Positions 42,455-51,029 of a stretch of DNA of 64,000 bases are shown here, piece after piece. The stretch's first letter is position 1, and each line of letters begins with the position of its first letter. A program made the translations under genes and the position numbers. The notes under the pieces were generated by a model. It ran no database searches, was not told the origin of the DNA, and saw only the letters and a program-made list of their open reading frames with translations. The DNA comes from Cupriavidus plantarum. Lineage in GTDB: Bacteria > Pseudomonadota > Gammaproteobacteria > Burkholderiales > Burkholderiaceae. The stretch lies in assembly GCF_905397285.1 (NCBI RefSeq), contig NZ_CAJPUX010000002.1, positions 682,001-746,000 of the forward strand, written 5' to 3'.

Positions 42455-44674
42455 TCATACGCTGCCCATGCGCTGCCTGGTGGACGGTGGCGTGGGCGGC
42501 CGGTGGCGCTTGGAGGGATCGCTGGTGCCCGCCGCGCGCGCATGCGCTTCACGGCGGCGCTTGCGACGGCGCAGCAACAGCAGCACCGACGCGGGGAGCA
42601 GCAGCACGGCGAGCACGAGCGCAAACGTGAGCGGACCCGGATTGCGCGCGGCCGCGGCGATGCGGTCGACCAGCGAGGCCGAGATCAGGATGCCTGGCGT
42701 CATGCCGATCATCGTCCCGAGCAGGCAGTCGCGCAGGCGGATGCGAGAGGCGCCGACGACGAGGTTGACGAGCGTGAACGGCGCGACGGGGACGAGGCGC
42801 ATGACGACCATCGCGAGAATGCCGTGCTCGCCGACCTGCTGGCTCAGCCGATTCAAACGGTTGCCCCCGAACCTGCGCACCGCATTGCGGCCGAGCATGC
42901 GGCCGATGCCGTAGCCGGTGGCCGCGCTCAGCACGGTGCCGCATAACGCGAGCGCGCCGCCATAAAGCGGGCCGAAGACGACGACGGTCACGACGATCAA
43001 TACCGTCACGGGCATCAGCACGAGGCCGCCGATCACGTATGCGGCCATCATTGCGAGCGGGGCCAGCGGCATGTCGTCGACGCGCTGTACCAGCGCGAGC
43101 ACGGCGCGGAAGTCGGCCCATTCGCGCAGGGGCGTATAGCGCCATGCGAACGCGAGGCCCGCCAGCACCACGAGCAGCAGCACGAGCATGCCGACGCGGC
43201 CCACTACGCGCGGGCGGGCTTCGTGGCTGACGAACTGCTCCACCACGTGCTCGCTGTCGATGGGTTCGATCGGGTCGAGCAGGTCGGCGGAGGGGGAGAC
43301 CGCATCGATGTCTTCGGGCACCTCGGGCGCGAACGGCTCCAGCGTGCGGCCTTCCGGGCGATGCAGCAGCGCGCAGGTGGCAAGCAGCCGCCCTGTCTGG
43401 CTGAAGGCGAGGTCGAATTCGCGCGGCGTCACGGCGAGGTGCTCGCATAGCAGGCGGTCTCGCATGGCGCGGATGGCGGTGGCGATGCGTGCGTCGCCCG
43501 CGGCTTCGAGCACGATGTTGCATTCGGTGTCGAGGCCGAACGAGCGGTTGCTGAGGTTCGCGGAGCCGATGGTCAGCAGGGTGTCGTCGACGACCATCAC
43601 CTTGCTGTGGACGTTGACGCAGTCGTCGCCGAGGCCCGGCACCTGCGGGCAGAACAGCGCGAACCTGCCGTCCGTGTCGGCGGCGCGCAGCTTGCGATAG
43701 AGCCTTGCGCGCAGCACGCCCATGCTGTGTTCCTCCAGCCAGCCGCTTTCCACCCGGCGCGAGACCAATGCGATATCTGGGCCGCCCGCCTCCTGGAGGC
43801 GCTCGCCGAGCGCGTCGGCGATGAGGGTCGAGCTGAAGTACTGGTTCTCGAGATAGAGGTTGTCCTTTGCCGAGGCAATGGCGTCGAGGTGCAGTGCGCG
43901 GATTTCCGACACGCCGGGGCTGTCGTCGCGCGGTGGTTCGGTGCGGCTGATGCCTAGGTGCACGTCAGTGATGTCGGGCGTCACGCTGAGCGGCCACGCG
44001 TCTTCCAGGCGGCGGTCGGCCTCACCGGGCGTGCGGGGTCGGCGGCCGGTGGCATTGCGCCAGCGTTCGGCCGCGAGGTCGCCCATGGCGGCCGCGGCGT
44101 CGCCGTCGAAGACGCACTGGACGTCATGGAACGGCGCGTATGGCTTGCCGTCGGGATCCTTGCGCAGCGGGTCGTCGGCCATGTGGTGATGGCGGTCCCA
44201 GCGGCGGATGGTGAGGTCGAGGCCGCCGGCGAATGCCACCTGATGGTCGATCACGACCACCTTCTGATGGTGCGACGCGCCGGGCGGGTGGTTGCCGTCC
44301 AGCTGGAACGACAGGCGTCTATGGGCCTGCCAGTGGGCCTGCGCCGCGGGAAGCCATTCGCGTTCGAGCGCGAACACCATCGAGAAGTCCCAGCTGAGCA
44401 CGTACACCCGCAGGCCCGGGCGGCGCCGCGCAAGCTCGTTCAGAAAATCCTTGAGCGCGGCGGGATAGCCGTCGTTGCTGCCCCCGGGCTCGAGCTCCAT
44501 GCGGCTGTCGATGTCCCAGCCGAGAATGAACACCGTGTGACGGGCGTGCAGCAGCGCTTCCCGAAGCGCGGAAAAGTACGCTTCGCCATCGACGAGCATG
44601 GCGAAGCGGTCGCTGTGTTCCTGGCGCCAGCAGTTGTGGCCAGGTTTGAGGATGGGGGCAGGGGCGGTTCTCAT
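42455..44674 (-). CDS. phospholipase D-like and VTT/DedA fusion membrane protein
   Basis: A 739-aa protein. The N-terminal part (about 20-480) is a phospholipase D with two HKD sites: His136-Lys138-Asp143 and His356-Lys358-Asp363. An Asp/Glu/Pro-rich linker leads to a C-terminal membrane domain (about 510-715) with the VTT (DedA/TVP38) features GPLYGGALALCGTVLSAATG and VAPFTLVNLVVGASRIRLRD. The tail is Arg-rich. It could make or remodel phospholipids and flip or transport them in one chain. It is followed by the coupled EEP hydrolase gene. Confidence 0.9.
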   Translation of the reverse strand: MRTAPAPILKPGHNCWRQEHSDRFAMLVDGEAYFSALREALLHARHTVFILGWDIDSRMELEPGGSNDGYPAALKDFLNELARRRPGLRVYVLSWDFSMVFALEREWLPAAQAHWQAHRRLSFQLDGNHPPGASHHQKVVVIDHQVAFAGGLDLTIRRWDRHHHMADDPLRKDPDGKPYAPFHDVQCVFDGDAAAAMGDLAAERWRNATGRRPRTPGEADRRLEDAWPLSVTPDITDVHLGISRTEPPRDDSPGVSEIRALHLDAIASAKDNLYLENQYFSSTLIADALGERLQEAGGPDIALVSRRVESGWLEEHSMGVLRARLYRKLRAADTDGRFALFCPQVPGLGDDCVNVHSKVMVVDDTLLTIGSANLSNRSFGLDTECNIVLEAAGDARIATAIRAMRDRLLCEHLAVTPREFDLAFSQTGRLLATCALLHRPEGRTLEPFAPEVPEDIDAVSPSADLLDPIEPIDSEHVVEQFVSHEARPRVVGRVGMLVLLLVVLAGLAFAWRYTPLREWADFRAVLALVQRVDDMPLAPLAMMAAYVIGGLVLMPVTVLIVVTVVVFGPLYGGALALCGTVLSAATGYGIGRMLGRNAVRRFGGNRLNRLSQQVGEHGILAMVVMRLVPVAPFTLVNLVVGASRIRLRDCLLGTMIGMTPGILISASLVDRIAAAARNPGPLTFALVLAVLLLPASVLLLLRRRKRRREAHARAAGTSDPSKRHRPPTPPSTRQRMGSV

Positions 44675-44797
44675 GGCAACCGCTCGCAGCGCAATATCCG
44701 GACCCGGGTGGAAACCCGCATGGCTGTGTGGCGGGAACGGTTCGCGGGTGGCGGCCCGGTTGTGCGCTTTACCGTCCTTTGTAAAAACTTCTACCGG

Positions 44798-47242
44798 TCA
44801 ACTCGCCGCGCGTTCGATCGATTCGTTGCCCGGCATGGGGAAGTTCTCCACGCGGAGGGTCTGCGGCATCGAGAGCGAGATATTGGCCGCGCGCAGGCGT
44901 TTGAGGATCTCGAAAAGCAGGTCGCTCTTCGTGTTGCCCGTCACCCGTGGGCTGCTCACATAGCCCGTGACGCTCAGGGTGATGCCGTTCGGCGCCAGCT
45001 GGTTGAACGTCACCGACGGCGCCGGGACATCGAGGATGCTTTCGTTGTCGCGATAGGCATCCAGCAGCAGGTCCCGAACCTGTTCGGGGTCCGTATTCAG
45101 CGGGAAGGTCAGCTGCAGCGTCGCCACCCCCTGCGTGCTGTTGCTCATCGTCACGTTCCGCACGTTCTGCGAGATCAGCTGCGAGTTCGGGACGATCATC
45201 GTCGAGCGGTCGCCGAGCTGGATCTCCGTGGCGCGCACGTTGATCCGGCGGATATCGCCCTCGACGCCGCCGATGCTCACCATGTCGCCGACCTTGACCG
45301 GCCGCTCGGTCAACAGGATCAGGCCCGACACGAAGTTCTTGACGATCTCCTGCAGGCCGAAGCCGATGCCCACGGACAGCGCGCTGACGATCCATGCCAG
45401 GTTTTCCCAGCGCACGCCAAGCAGCGACAGCACGAGCAACACCAGCAGGACATAGCCAACATTGCTGAACAGCGTGATCAGGGACGCGCGCAGGCCCGGA
45501 TCCATGCCGAGCTTGGGCAGCATTTCGGCATCGAGCCAACGGCGGACCGACCGCAGCAGCCACACCCCCACCGTCAACGCGATGATGGCGTTGAGGATGC
45601 GGTCCGGCATGATGTTGAGGCTGCGCAGCCGCTCGCCACCGAGCACGCGCAGCACGCTATCGACGAGTTCGGAAGGCGTCGTGCCGAAACCCCCCGTCAT
45701 CAGCGCGATGGCCGCGATGATGAGCAGCAGGCTCACCCCGATGCCGGACAGCACCGTGGAGGTCTGCTCGAGGTGATGATCGCCCACGCCGAACAGCTGC
45801 TTGATCACGCGCCCGCTCGCATACTGCGGCGAGAACAGGCTCTCGCAGATATCGCGCGTGAGCTGCGTCAGCAGGTAGAAGCTGCACAGCACGATATCGA
45901 ACCACACCAGTTCGTAAGTGAGGAAGCGCGCAACGGTGATATAGCCGACGAGCAGCGCGCCGAGCGAGATGACGGTGGCCAGCGTCACGGCCGCATGGAT
46001 CAGGCCCGCGAGCGTCGCGCGTGCCTCCGGTTGTTCTCCGGCAGCGGCGAGTTCCGTGCGCACGCGGTTGGCGCGCAGCAGCGCGGCGCCGATGACGACG
46101 ACCACGACGAGCGACACCAGCCCGCGACCCAGCAGCGTGAACGGCACGCTGGTGTCGACCGTGCGGTTCAGTTGCTCCAGCGTACCGGCCACCAGCAGCA
46201 GACCGGCAAGGATCGACGGAAAGGGGCGCATCGCGCTGGCCACGGCGTCGGCCAGCGCGGGCAGGCGCCACGACGGATGCCGCGTGCAGAGCAGCGCGCG
46301 GCCCAGCCCGGCGATCAGCGCGCTGGTCATCATGAGCTTGGCCATCTCGCTGAGCAGCCCCTCGAGATCGGGCGGCGGCTCGTACAGGCGCGTGAAAGCG
46401 ATGTAGACGAGATGCACGGCGATGGCCGTCGTCACCACCGTGGTCAGCGCCGTGGCGAGCGCCAGCGCGCTACGCCGCAGCCGCGTGGCGGGCAGGAAGG
46501 TCAGGCAATACCATGCGACACCGCGTTCGATCAGCCGGCGGCCAACGGTCCACAACAGGCCGGCGAACAGGAGCAGCAGCACGGTGCCCGTGCGTGCGCC
46601 CGGCTGGAACGCGAGCTGGCCCATCGGCACGACCTGGTCGAGAAACGCATCGAAGCGGCGGCGGTCCTCTTCGGCAGGATTGAACAGCGGGGCCCAGAAA
46701 TGCGGATTGAGCACGCTCTCCGACCGCAATGCGAGCTGGTCCTTGAGGCGGCTGCGCTTGAGCTTGTCGAGCTGGTCGTTGAGGTGCGCGATGTTGTCGC
46801 GCGATTCGTCGGTCTGCTTCAGGGCGGCGTCGAGCTGCGCCTTGCGGGCGTTGAGGTCGGCACGTTTGCGCGCGACCGCCGCCGCTTCTGGCGTGGTGCC
46901 GGCGGCGGGCGGCGGGCCGAGCACGTCGAGCTGCGCCTGCAGTTCGGCGATCTGCGGCTTGATGGCGGCGCCAAGCTTGTCGACGTCCGCATTGAGGTCC
47001 TGCAAGGCGTCGTCGAGCCCGCCGAGCTTGGTCTTGCCGTCGGGCGCCGAGGCCTGTTGCTTGATGCGGTCCTGCGAGGTCTGCAGGCGTTTGAGTTCAG
47101 CGACGATGTCGCCTTGGGACAGCACTTGCGCTTGCGGCGCACTGGCATCCGTTCCACCTTCGGCCGCCGTCGCTAGGGCGGGCGCAAGATGACACAGAGC
47201 AATCAGCACGAGGTTCAGCGCAAACTTTGAGAATTTGCTCAT
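44798..47242 (-). CDS. MscS-family mechanosensitive channel, large (MscK/DUF3772-like)
   Basis: An 814-aa exported-and-membrane protein. A signal peptide (1-28) leads to a periplasmic coiled coil (about 45-165, with RKRADLNARKAQLDAAL), followed by several membrane helices (about 200-545) and a C-terminal MscS module (about 570-790). The pore-lining and beta-domain segments QEIVKNFVSGLILLTERPVK, VGDMVSIGGVEGDIRRINVR and TMIVPNSQLIS are well preserved. It opens under membrane tension and releases solutes in hypo-osmotic shock. It lies 123 bp upstream of the PLD-VTT gene on the same strand, so lipid remodelling and tension response may share control. Confidence 0.92.
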   Translation of the reverse strand: MSKFSKFALNLVLIALCHLAPALATAAEGGTDASAPQAQVLSQGDIVAELKRLQTSQDRIKQQASAPDGKTKLGGLDDALQDLNADVDKLGAAIKPQIAELQAQLDVLGPPPAAGTTPEAAAVARKRADLNARKAQLDAALKQTDESRDNIAHLNDQLDKLKRSRLKDQLALRSESVLNPHFWAPLFNPAEEDRRRFDAFLDQVVPMGQLAFQPGARTGTVLLLLFAGLLWTVGRRLIERGVAWYCLTFLPATRLRRSALALATALTTVVTTAIAVHLVYIAFTRLYEPPPDLEGLLSEMAKLMMTSALIAGLGRALLCTRHPSWRLPALADAVASAMRPFPSILAGLLLVAGTLEQLNRTVDTSVPFTLLGRGLVSLVVVVVIGAALLRANRVRTELAAAGEQPEARATLAGLIHAAVTLATVISLGALLVGYITVARFLTYELVWFDIVLCSFYLLTQLTRDICESLFSPQYASGRVIKQLFGVGDHHLEQTSTVLSGIGVSLLLIIAAIALMTGGFGTTPSELVDSVLRVLGGERLRSLNIMPDRILNAIIALTVGVWLLRSVRRWLDAEMLPKLGMDPGLRASLITLFSNVGYVLLVLLVLSLLGVRWENLAWIVSALSVGIGFGLQEIVKNFVSGLILLTERPVKVGDMVSIGGVEGDIRRINVRATEIQLGDRSTMIVPNSQLISQNVRNVTMSNSTQGVATLQLTFPLNTDPEQVRDLLLDAYRDNESILDVPAPSVTFNQLAPNGITLSVTGYVSSPRVTGNTKSDLLFEILKRLRAANISLSMPQTLRVENFPMPGNESIERAAS

Positions 47243-47319
47243 TGCGGAATCGCGTGGATGTCTGGGCGGAGAGCAGATTGCTCCCCACGAACGGGGGGAT
47301 TATACGCAATGCGGTTGCA

Positions 47320-48279
47320 TCACTTGGCCAGGACGCCGCGCGCCGCGATCTGCTCCGCCATGAACTTGCGCGTGAGCACGGCCACGTCGTCGAAACGCGT
47401 ATCCATGAGGAAATGCCCACCATCCAGAATGCGGATGGACGCGGTGGGGAGATCGCGCCGGAACGCGCGCGCGCCGGCCTCGGTGAACGTCGTATCGTAG
47501 CGGCCCCACAGCACGAGCGTGGGCGGCTGCCGCTGGCGCAGCCACGTCTGCCACTGCGCGTAGCGGTAGAGGTTGTCGCGGTAGTCGAACGCGAGATCGG
47601 TCTGGATGTCGATCGTGCCCGGCCGGCGCAGAAAGGCGAGTTCGTCGATCCACAGGTCCGGGTTGTAGGCCTCCGCGTCGGGATCGCTGCCGACGTGCCG
47701 GCCGCGTACAGCCGCGAACGACAGGAGGGCCGCGCGCACGTCCTGCTCGTGCGCGCCGCGGTTGGTCCAGTATCGCTGGCGCGCCTCCCACGCGGGCGCG
47801 AGCCCCTCCGCGTAGACGTTGCCGTTCTGGAAGATCGTGCCAAGCACCGCGTTGGGCCGGGCAAGGGCCATGCGCATGCCCACCGGCGCGCCGTCGCCCT
47901 GCATGAAGAGGACGTAGCGGTCCAGCTTGAGCGCGTCCGCAAACCCCAGCATGACGCTGGCGAGCCGATCGTAGGAGTACCGAAGCTGCGTCGCGGGCGG
48001 CGCCGCGCTGTTACCAAAGCCGGGATAGTCGGGCGCAACGAGGTGATAGGTGTCGCCCAGCGCGCGCAGCAGGCCGTCGTACATGCGCGACGACGAAGGC
48101 AGGCCGTGGAGCAGCAGCAGCGTGGGACGGTCCGGCGAGCCGGCCTCGCGGTAGGCGATGCCGATGCCGTCCACGGTGACCGATCGGTAGGCAACCGGCG
48201 CCGCTTGCGCGATACCGGCGGCGATACCGGTGCACCACAGTAGCGCGCACAGGACGAAGACACGAAGATGCGCGCGCAT
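47320..48279 (-). CDS. exported alpha/beta-hydrolase with unusual nucleophile elbow
   Basis: A 319-aa protein of the epoxide hydrolase/haloalkane dehalogenase branch. A signal peptide (1-26) precedes the oxyanion HGLPSS, and the cap and core follow to DGGHFLMD, whose His completes the triad. Relatives have a nucleophilic Asp in an elbow such as QDYGGPVG. Here the sequence is MQGDGAPVG, so the Asp is shifted one position and the expected site is Gly. It may still act as nucleophile after a local shift, or the enzyme may be altered. The ATG at 48279 gives the signal peptide; a GTG at 48318 is possible. Confidence 0.82.
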   Translation of the reverse strand: MRAHLRVFVLCALLWCTGIAAGIAQAAPVAYRSVTVDGIGIAYREAGSPDRPTLLLLHGLPSSSRMYDGLLRALGDTYHLVAPDYPGFGNSAAPPATQLRYSYDRLASVMLGFADALKLDRYVLFMQGDGAPVGMRMALARPNAVLGTIFQNGNVYAEGLAPAWEARQRYWTNRGAHEQDVRAALLSFAAVRGRHVGSDPDAEAYNPDLWIDELAFLRRPGTIDIQTDLAFDYRDNLYRYAQWQTWLRQRQPPTLVLWGRYDTTFTEAGARAFRRDLPTASIRILDGGHFLMDTRFDDVAVLTRKFMAEQIAARGVLAK

Positions 48280-48588
48280 AAGCTGGGCGATGGGGCGATA
48301 TCGAAGGAGTTCCACCACCGTCGGACCGGGCAGGGTCGCGGGAAGGATCAGGGCAGCGGGCAGGCGCTATCGTAATGGCAGCCTTAAGGGCCACACATGA
48401 CGTCGTCATGCTTACAACACCAACAGTCGTTCGATTCGAGCAGGAATCGTGCCGAAGGGAAATGCACGCCAGGCGGGCGCAAGGCGACGCGGCCGTAGCC
48501 AATGCGTGCCATGCTTCGGCAGGGTGGCTGATTCGGCGCATTTCTGTTAGAAACACGCCGCGATGGTCGAATTTCGTGTTGGGTCTTT
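48280..48588. other. 309-bp divergent intergenic region with a perfect dyad
   Basis: Between the hydrolase and CBS-GGDEF-EAL genes. CATGAC-GTC-GTCATG at 48396-48410 is a perfect 6-bp dyad roughly midway, a candidate operator. An AT-richer segment precedes the plus-strand gene (48540-48588), where its promoter should lie. I see no gene here. Confidence 0.5.
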
Positions 48589-50424
48589 ATGCAAACGTTG
48601 CAAGTCAGGGATTGTCTCGATCCCTCTGCCCGTCGCGTACGCGTCGACGAGCGATATCGAGACCTGGCCGAAGCCGATGTCGAGGGCATGCGGGCGTTTG
48701 CGGTTTTCGCCGAGAACGGCGGCTTCGCCGGTCTGGTGACCGACCGGCAGGCCACGCTGTTTCCGTCGCGCCGCTTTGGCGATCTGCTGACGCGCCGGCA
48801 GGGCGAGGCGCTGCGGCCCAACGACGATGCCGTCCGCGCGCTGCATCGCATGCGCGTGGCCGTGCAGGCCCACCTGCCCGTGATCGAGCCCGATGGCACC
48901 TACCTCGGCGTGATCTCCGTGCAGAGCGTGCTCGCAGAACTCGTGCGGCGCGCCGAGATCTACCGGCAGGAGCGCGAGGTCCTCGTGGAGCAGCTCGAGG
49001 CCGAGCGCGAGAGCCTGCGCGCCCAATATCTGCATCTCGCCTATTACGACAGCCTGACGGGACTGCCGAACCGCCAGTTGTTCCAGGAGCGGCTCAATCA
49101 GGCGATCGGCCAGTCCTCCCATCGCGGCACCGAGTTTTCGCTGCTGTTCCTCGACCTGAATCGCTTCAAGGACGTCAACGACACGCTCGGTCATTCCTTT
49201 GGGGACCGGCTGCTCAAGGTCGTGGCCGAACGCTTCAGCAAGCTCGTGCGCCAGACGGACATGGTCGCGCGGCTGGGCGGGGACGAGTTCACCTTCATCC
49301 TGCACGACACCGGCGACGTGGACACGGTCAATGCCACCGCGCGCCGCATCTTCGACGAACTTGCCGAGCCCATCGCGCTCGATGGCATCCAGAGCTACGT
49401 CTCCGCCAGTATCGGCGTGAGCCGCTACCCGGCCGATGGCGTGACCGCGGAAGCGCTCGTCATGAATGCCGATGCGGCGATGTATCGCGCGAAGGAAGAC
49501 GGCATCGGCGCCTGCCACTTCTATTCGCCCAAGCTGCACGACCGCATGCTCAACCGCCTCGATATCTCGAACGCGCTACACCGCGCGCTCGAACGCGAGG
49601 AGTTTTCGCTGGTGTGGCAGCCGCAGGTTTCGCTGACCACTGGCGTGATCGTCGGGGCGGAGGTGTTGCTGCGCTGGAACCGCGATGGCATGAAGGCGGT
49701 ATCTCCGGCCGAGTTCGTGCCGATTGCCGAAGAAACGGGCATGATCGGCGCGATCGGCGACTGGGTGCTGCACGAGACCTGCCGGTACGCATCGCGGCTG
49801 GAAGCGCTCCAGCTCGCGTGCGACTTTCGCATCGCCGTGAACTTCTCGCCGATGCAGCTGCGCTGGCACAAGGAGAAGTCGGTGCTGCGCACCATCCATG
49901 AACATGGACTGGACTGCCGGCGCTTCAAGATCGAACTGACCGAGAATTCGCTGTTCCTCAACAAGGAAGGCATGGCGGAATTCGTGCGCGAACTGGGCGC
50001 CGCGGGCGTGGCGATTTCGGTCGACGACTTCGGCACGGGCTACAGCAACCTGTCGTCGCTCAAGCATCTGCCCGTGAGCGAGCTCAAGATCGATCGGTCG
50101 TTCATCCACGACATGCAGGCGTCGCACAGCGACAAGCAGCTGGTGCTCGCGATGATCGGCATGGCGCAGATGCTGGGCCTGCGCGTGGTGGCGGAAGGGG
50201 TCGAGCACCCGTGGCAGGTGGCGGTGCTGAAGGACTTCGGCTGCGATATCGGGCAGGGCTATCTGTTCAGCCGCCCTGTGGCGTTCGACGAGCTCCTGCG
50301 GCGGCTGGAAGCGCCGCCGTTCGACGTGCGCGCGATGCTGTCGGCGCCGTATCCGCCGTCGGGGCCAGACGGCCCCGGCCGGGGCGGCATGAGTGCCGAT
50401 GCGGGCACGGTTGCGGCAGGGTAG
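48589..50424 (+). CDS. CBS-GGDEF-EAL cyclic di-GMP enzyme
   Basis: A 611-aa cytoplasmic protein. Residues about 5-120 contain a CBS pair (DCLDPSARRVRVDERYRDLA and LPVIEPDGTYLGVISVQSVL), a nucleotide-sensing module. After a coiled coil (about 125-150), a GGDEF domain follows with an intact GGDEF at 230-234. An EAL domain is at about 330-585, with EVL (Glu358) in the signature position, ELTEN, VDDFGTGYSNL, and AEGVEH. Both catalytic sets are preserved, so it could make or degrade c-di-GMP, gated by the CBS ligand. The last 30 residues are Pro/Gly-rich. It is one of two c-di-GMP enzymes in the window. Confidence 0.92.
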   Translation: MQTLQVRDCLDPSARRVRVDERYRDLAEADVEGMRAFAVFAENGGFAGLVTDRQATLFPSRRFGDLLTRRQGEALRPNDDAVRALHRMRVAVQAHLPVIEPDGTYLGVISVQSVLAELVRRAEIYRQEREVLVEQLEAERESLRAQYLHLAYYDSLTGLPNRQLFQERLNQAIGQSSHRGTEFSLLFLDLNRFKDVNDTLGHSFGDRLLKVVAERFSKLVRQTDMVARLGGDEFTFILHDTGDVDTVNATARRIFDELAEPIALDGIQSYVSASIGVSRYPADGVTAEALVMNADAAMYRAKEDGIGACHFYSPKLHDRMLNRLDISNALHRALEREEFSLVWQPQVSLTTGVIVGAEVLLRWNRDGMKAVSPAEFVPIAEETGMIGAIGDWVLHETCRYASRLEALQLACDFRIAVNFSPMQLRWHKEKSVLRTIHEHGLDCRRFKIELTENSLFLNKEGMAEFVRELGAAGVAISVDDFGTGYSNLSSLKHLPVSELKIDRSFIHDMQASHSDKQLVLAMIGMAQMLGLRVVAEGVEHPWQVAVLKDFGCDIGQGYLFSRPVAFDELLRRLEAPPFDVRAMLSAPYPPSGPDGPGRGGMSADAGTVAAG

Positions 50425-50465
50425 TATCGCGAACGACATTCCAGGGCATTCCAGGGCAATCGTTC

Positions 50466-51008
50466 ATGACGACGACATTCGATCTGCAGGCGCGGCTGGT
50501 TCGCGAACTCGGCTTGATGCCGCATCCCGAAGGCGGGTTCTATCGCGAGACGTGGCGTGACACGCTGCGTGTCACGCGGCCCGACGGCGTGGAGCGGTCT
50601 GCTTCCACGGGCATCTACTACATGCTTTCGGGCAATGCGTATTCCGCGTGGCATCGCATTCGCGCGGACGAGGCCTGGCACTTCTATGCGGGCACACCGA
50701 TCCACGTGCATGTGCTCGGCGACGATGGCGTCATGACGACGCACCGGCTTGGCAATCCGCTCCTGCATTCGGGTACGTCGTTTCAGGCGATCGTGCCTGC
50801 GGGACGATGGTTCGCGGCGGAGCGCGCCCGCGAGGGTGAAGACGAGGGCGAGGACGAAGGCGAGGGGTTCGCGCTGGTGGGATGCACCGTGGCGCCCGGC
50901 TTCGAGTTCTCCGAGTTCGAGCTCGCGGACGCGGCGCGGATCGCGGCGCTGGAGCAGGCCTACCCGGCCCATGCAGGGGACATTGCCCGGCTGGCGAGCC
51001 GGCCCTGA
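50466..51008 (+). CDS. cupin protein (DUF985 family)
   Basis: A 180-aa cupin_5/DUF985 protein recognised by the start LVRELGLMPHPEGGFYRETW, the ASTGIYYMLSGNAYSAWHRI strand pair and the closing CTVAPGFEFSEFELA. The beta-barrel probably binds a small ligand or metal, but no reaction is established for the family. Residues about 121-133 are a Glu-Gly-Glu-Asp repeat in a loop, from a short DNA tract of near-identical units. It follows the CBS-GGDEF-EAL gene by 41 bp on the same strand and may be co-transcribed. Confidence 0.87.
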   Translation: MTTTFDLQARLVRELGLMPHPEGGFYRETWRDTLRVTRPDGVERSASTGIYYMLSGNAYSAWHRIRADEAWHFYAGTPIHVHVLGDDGVMTTHRLGNPLLHSGTSFQAIVPAGRWFAAERAREGEDEGEDEGEGFALVGCTVAPGFEFSEFELADAARIAALEQAYPAHAGDIARLASRP

Positions 51009-51029
51009 GCGCCCCCGCGTCTGCTGCGT

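Noticed and set aside
43958..47176. Plus-strand open frame of over 1000 codons.
   Set aside because: It lies exactly antisense to the PLD-VTT and MscS genes, both of which have clear motifs. Its translation is Arg/His/Gln-rich without domains, as expected for an antisense frame in GC-rich DNA.
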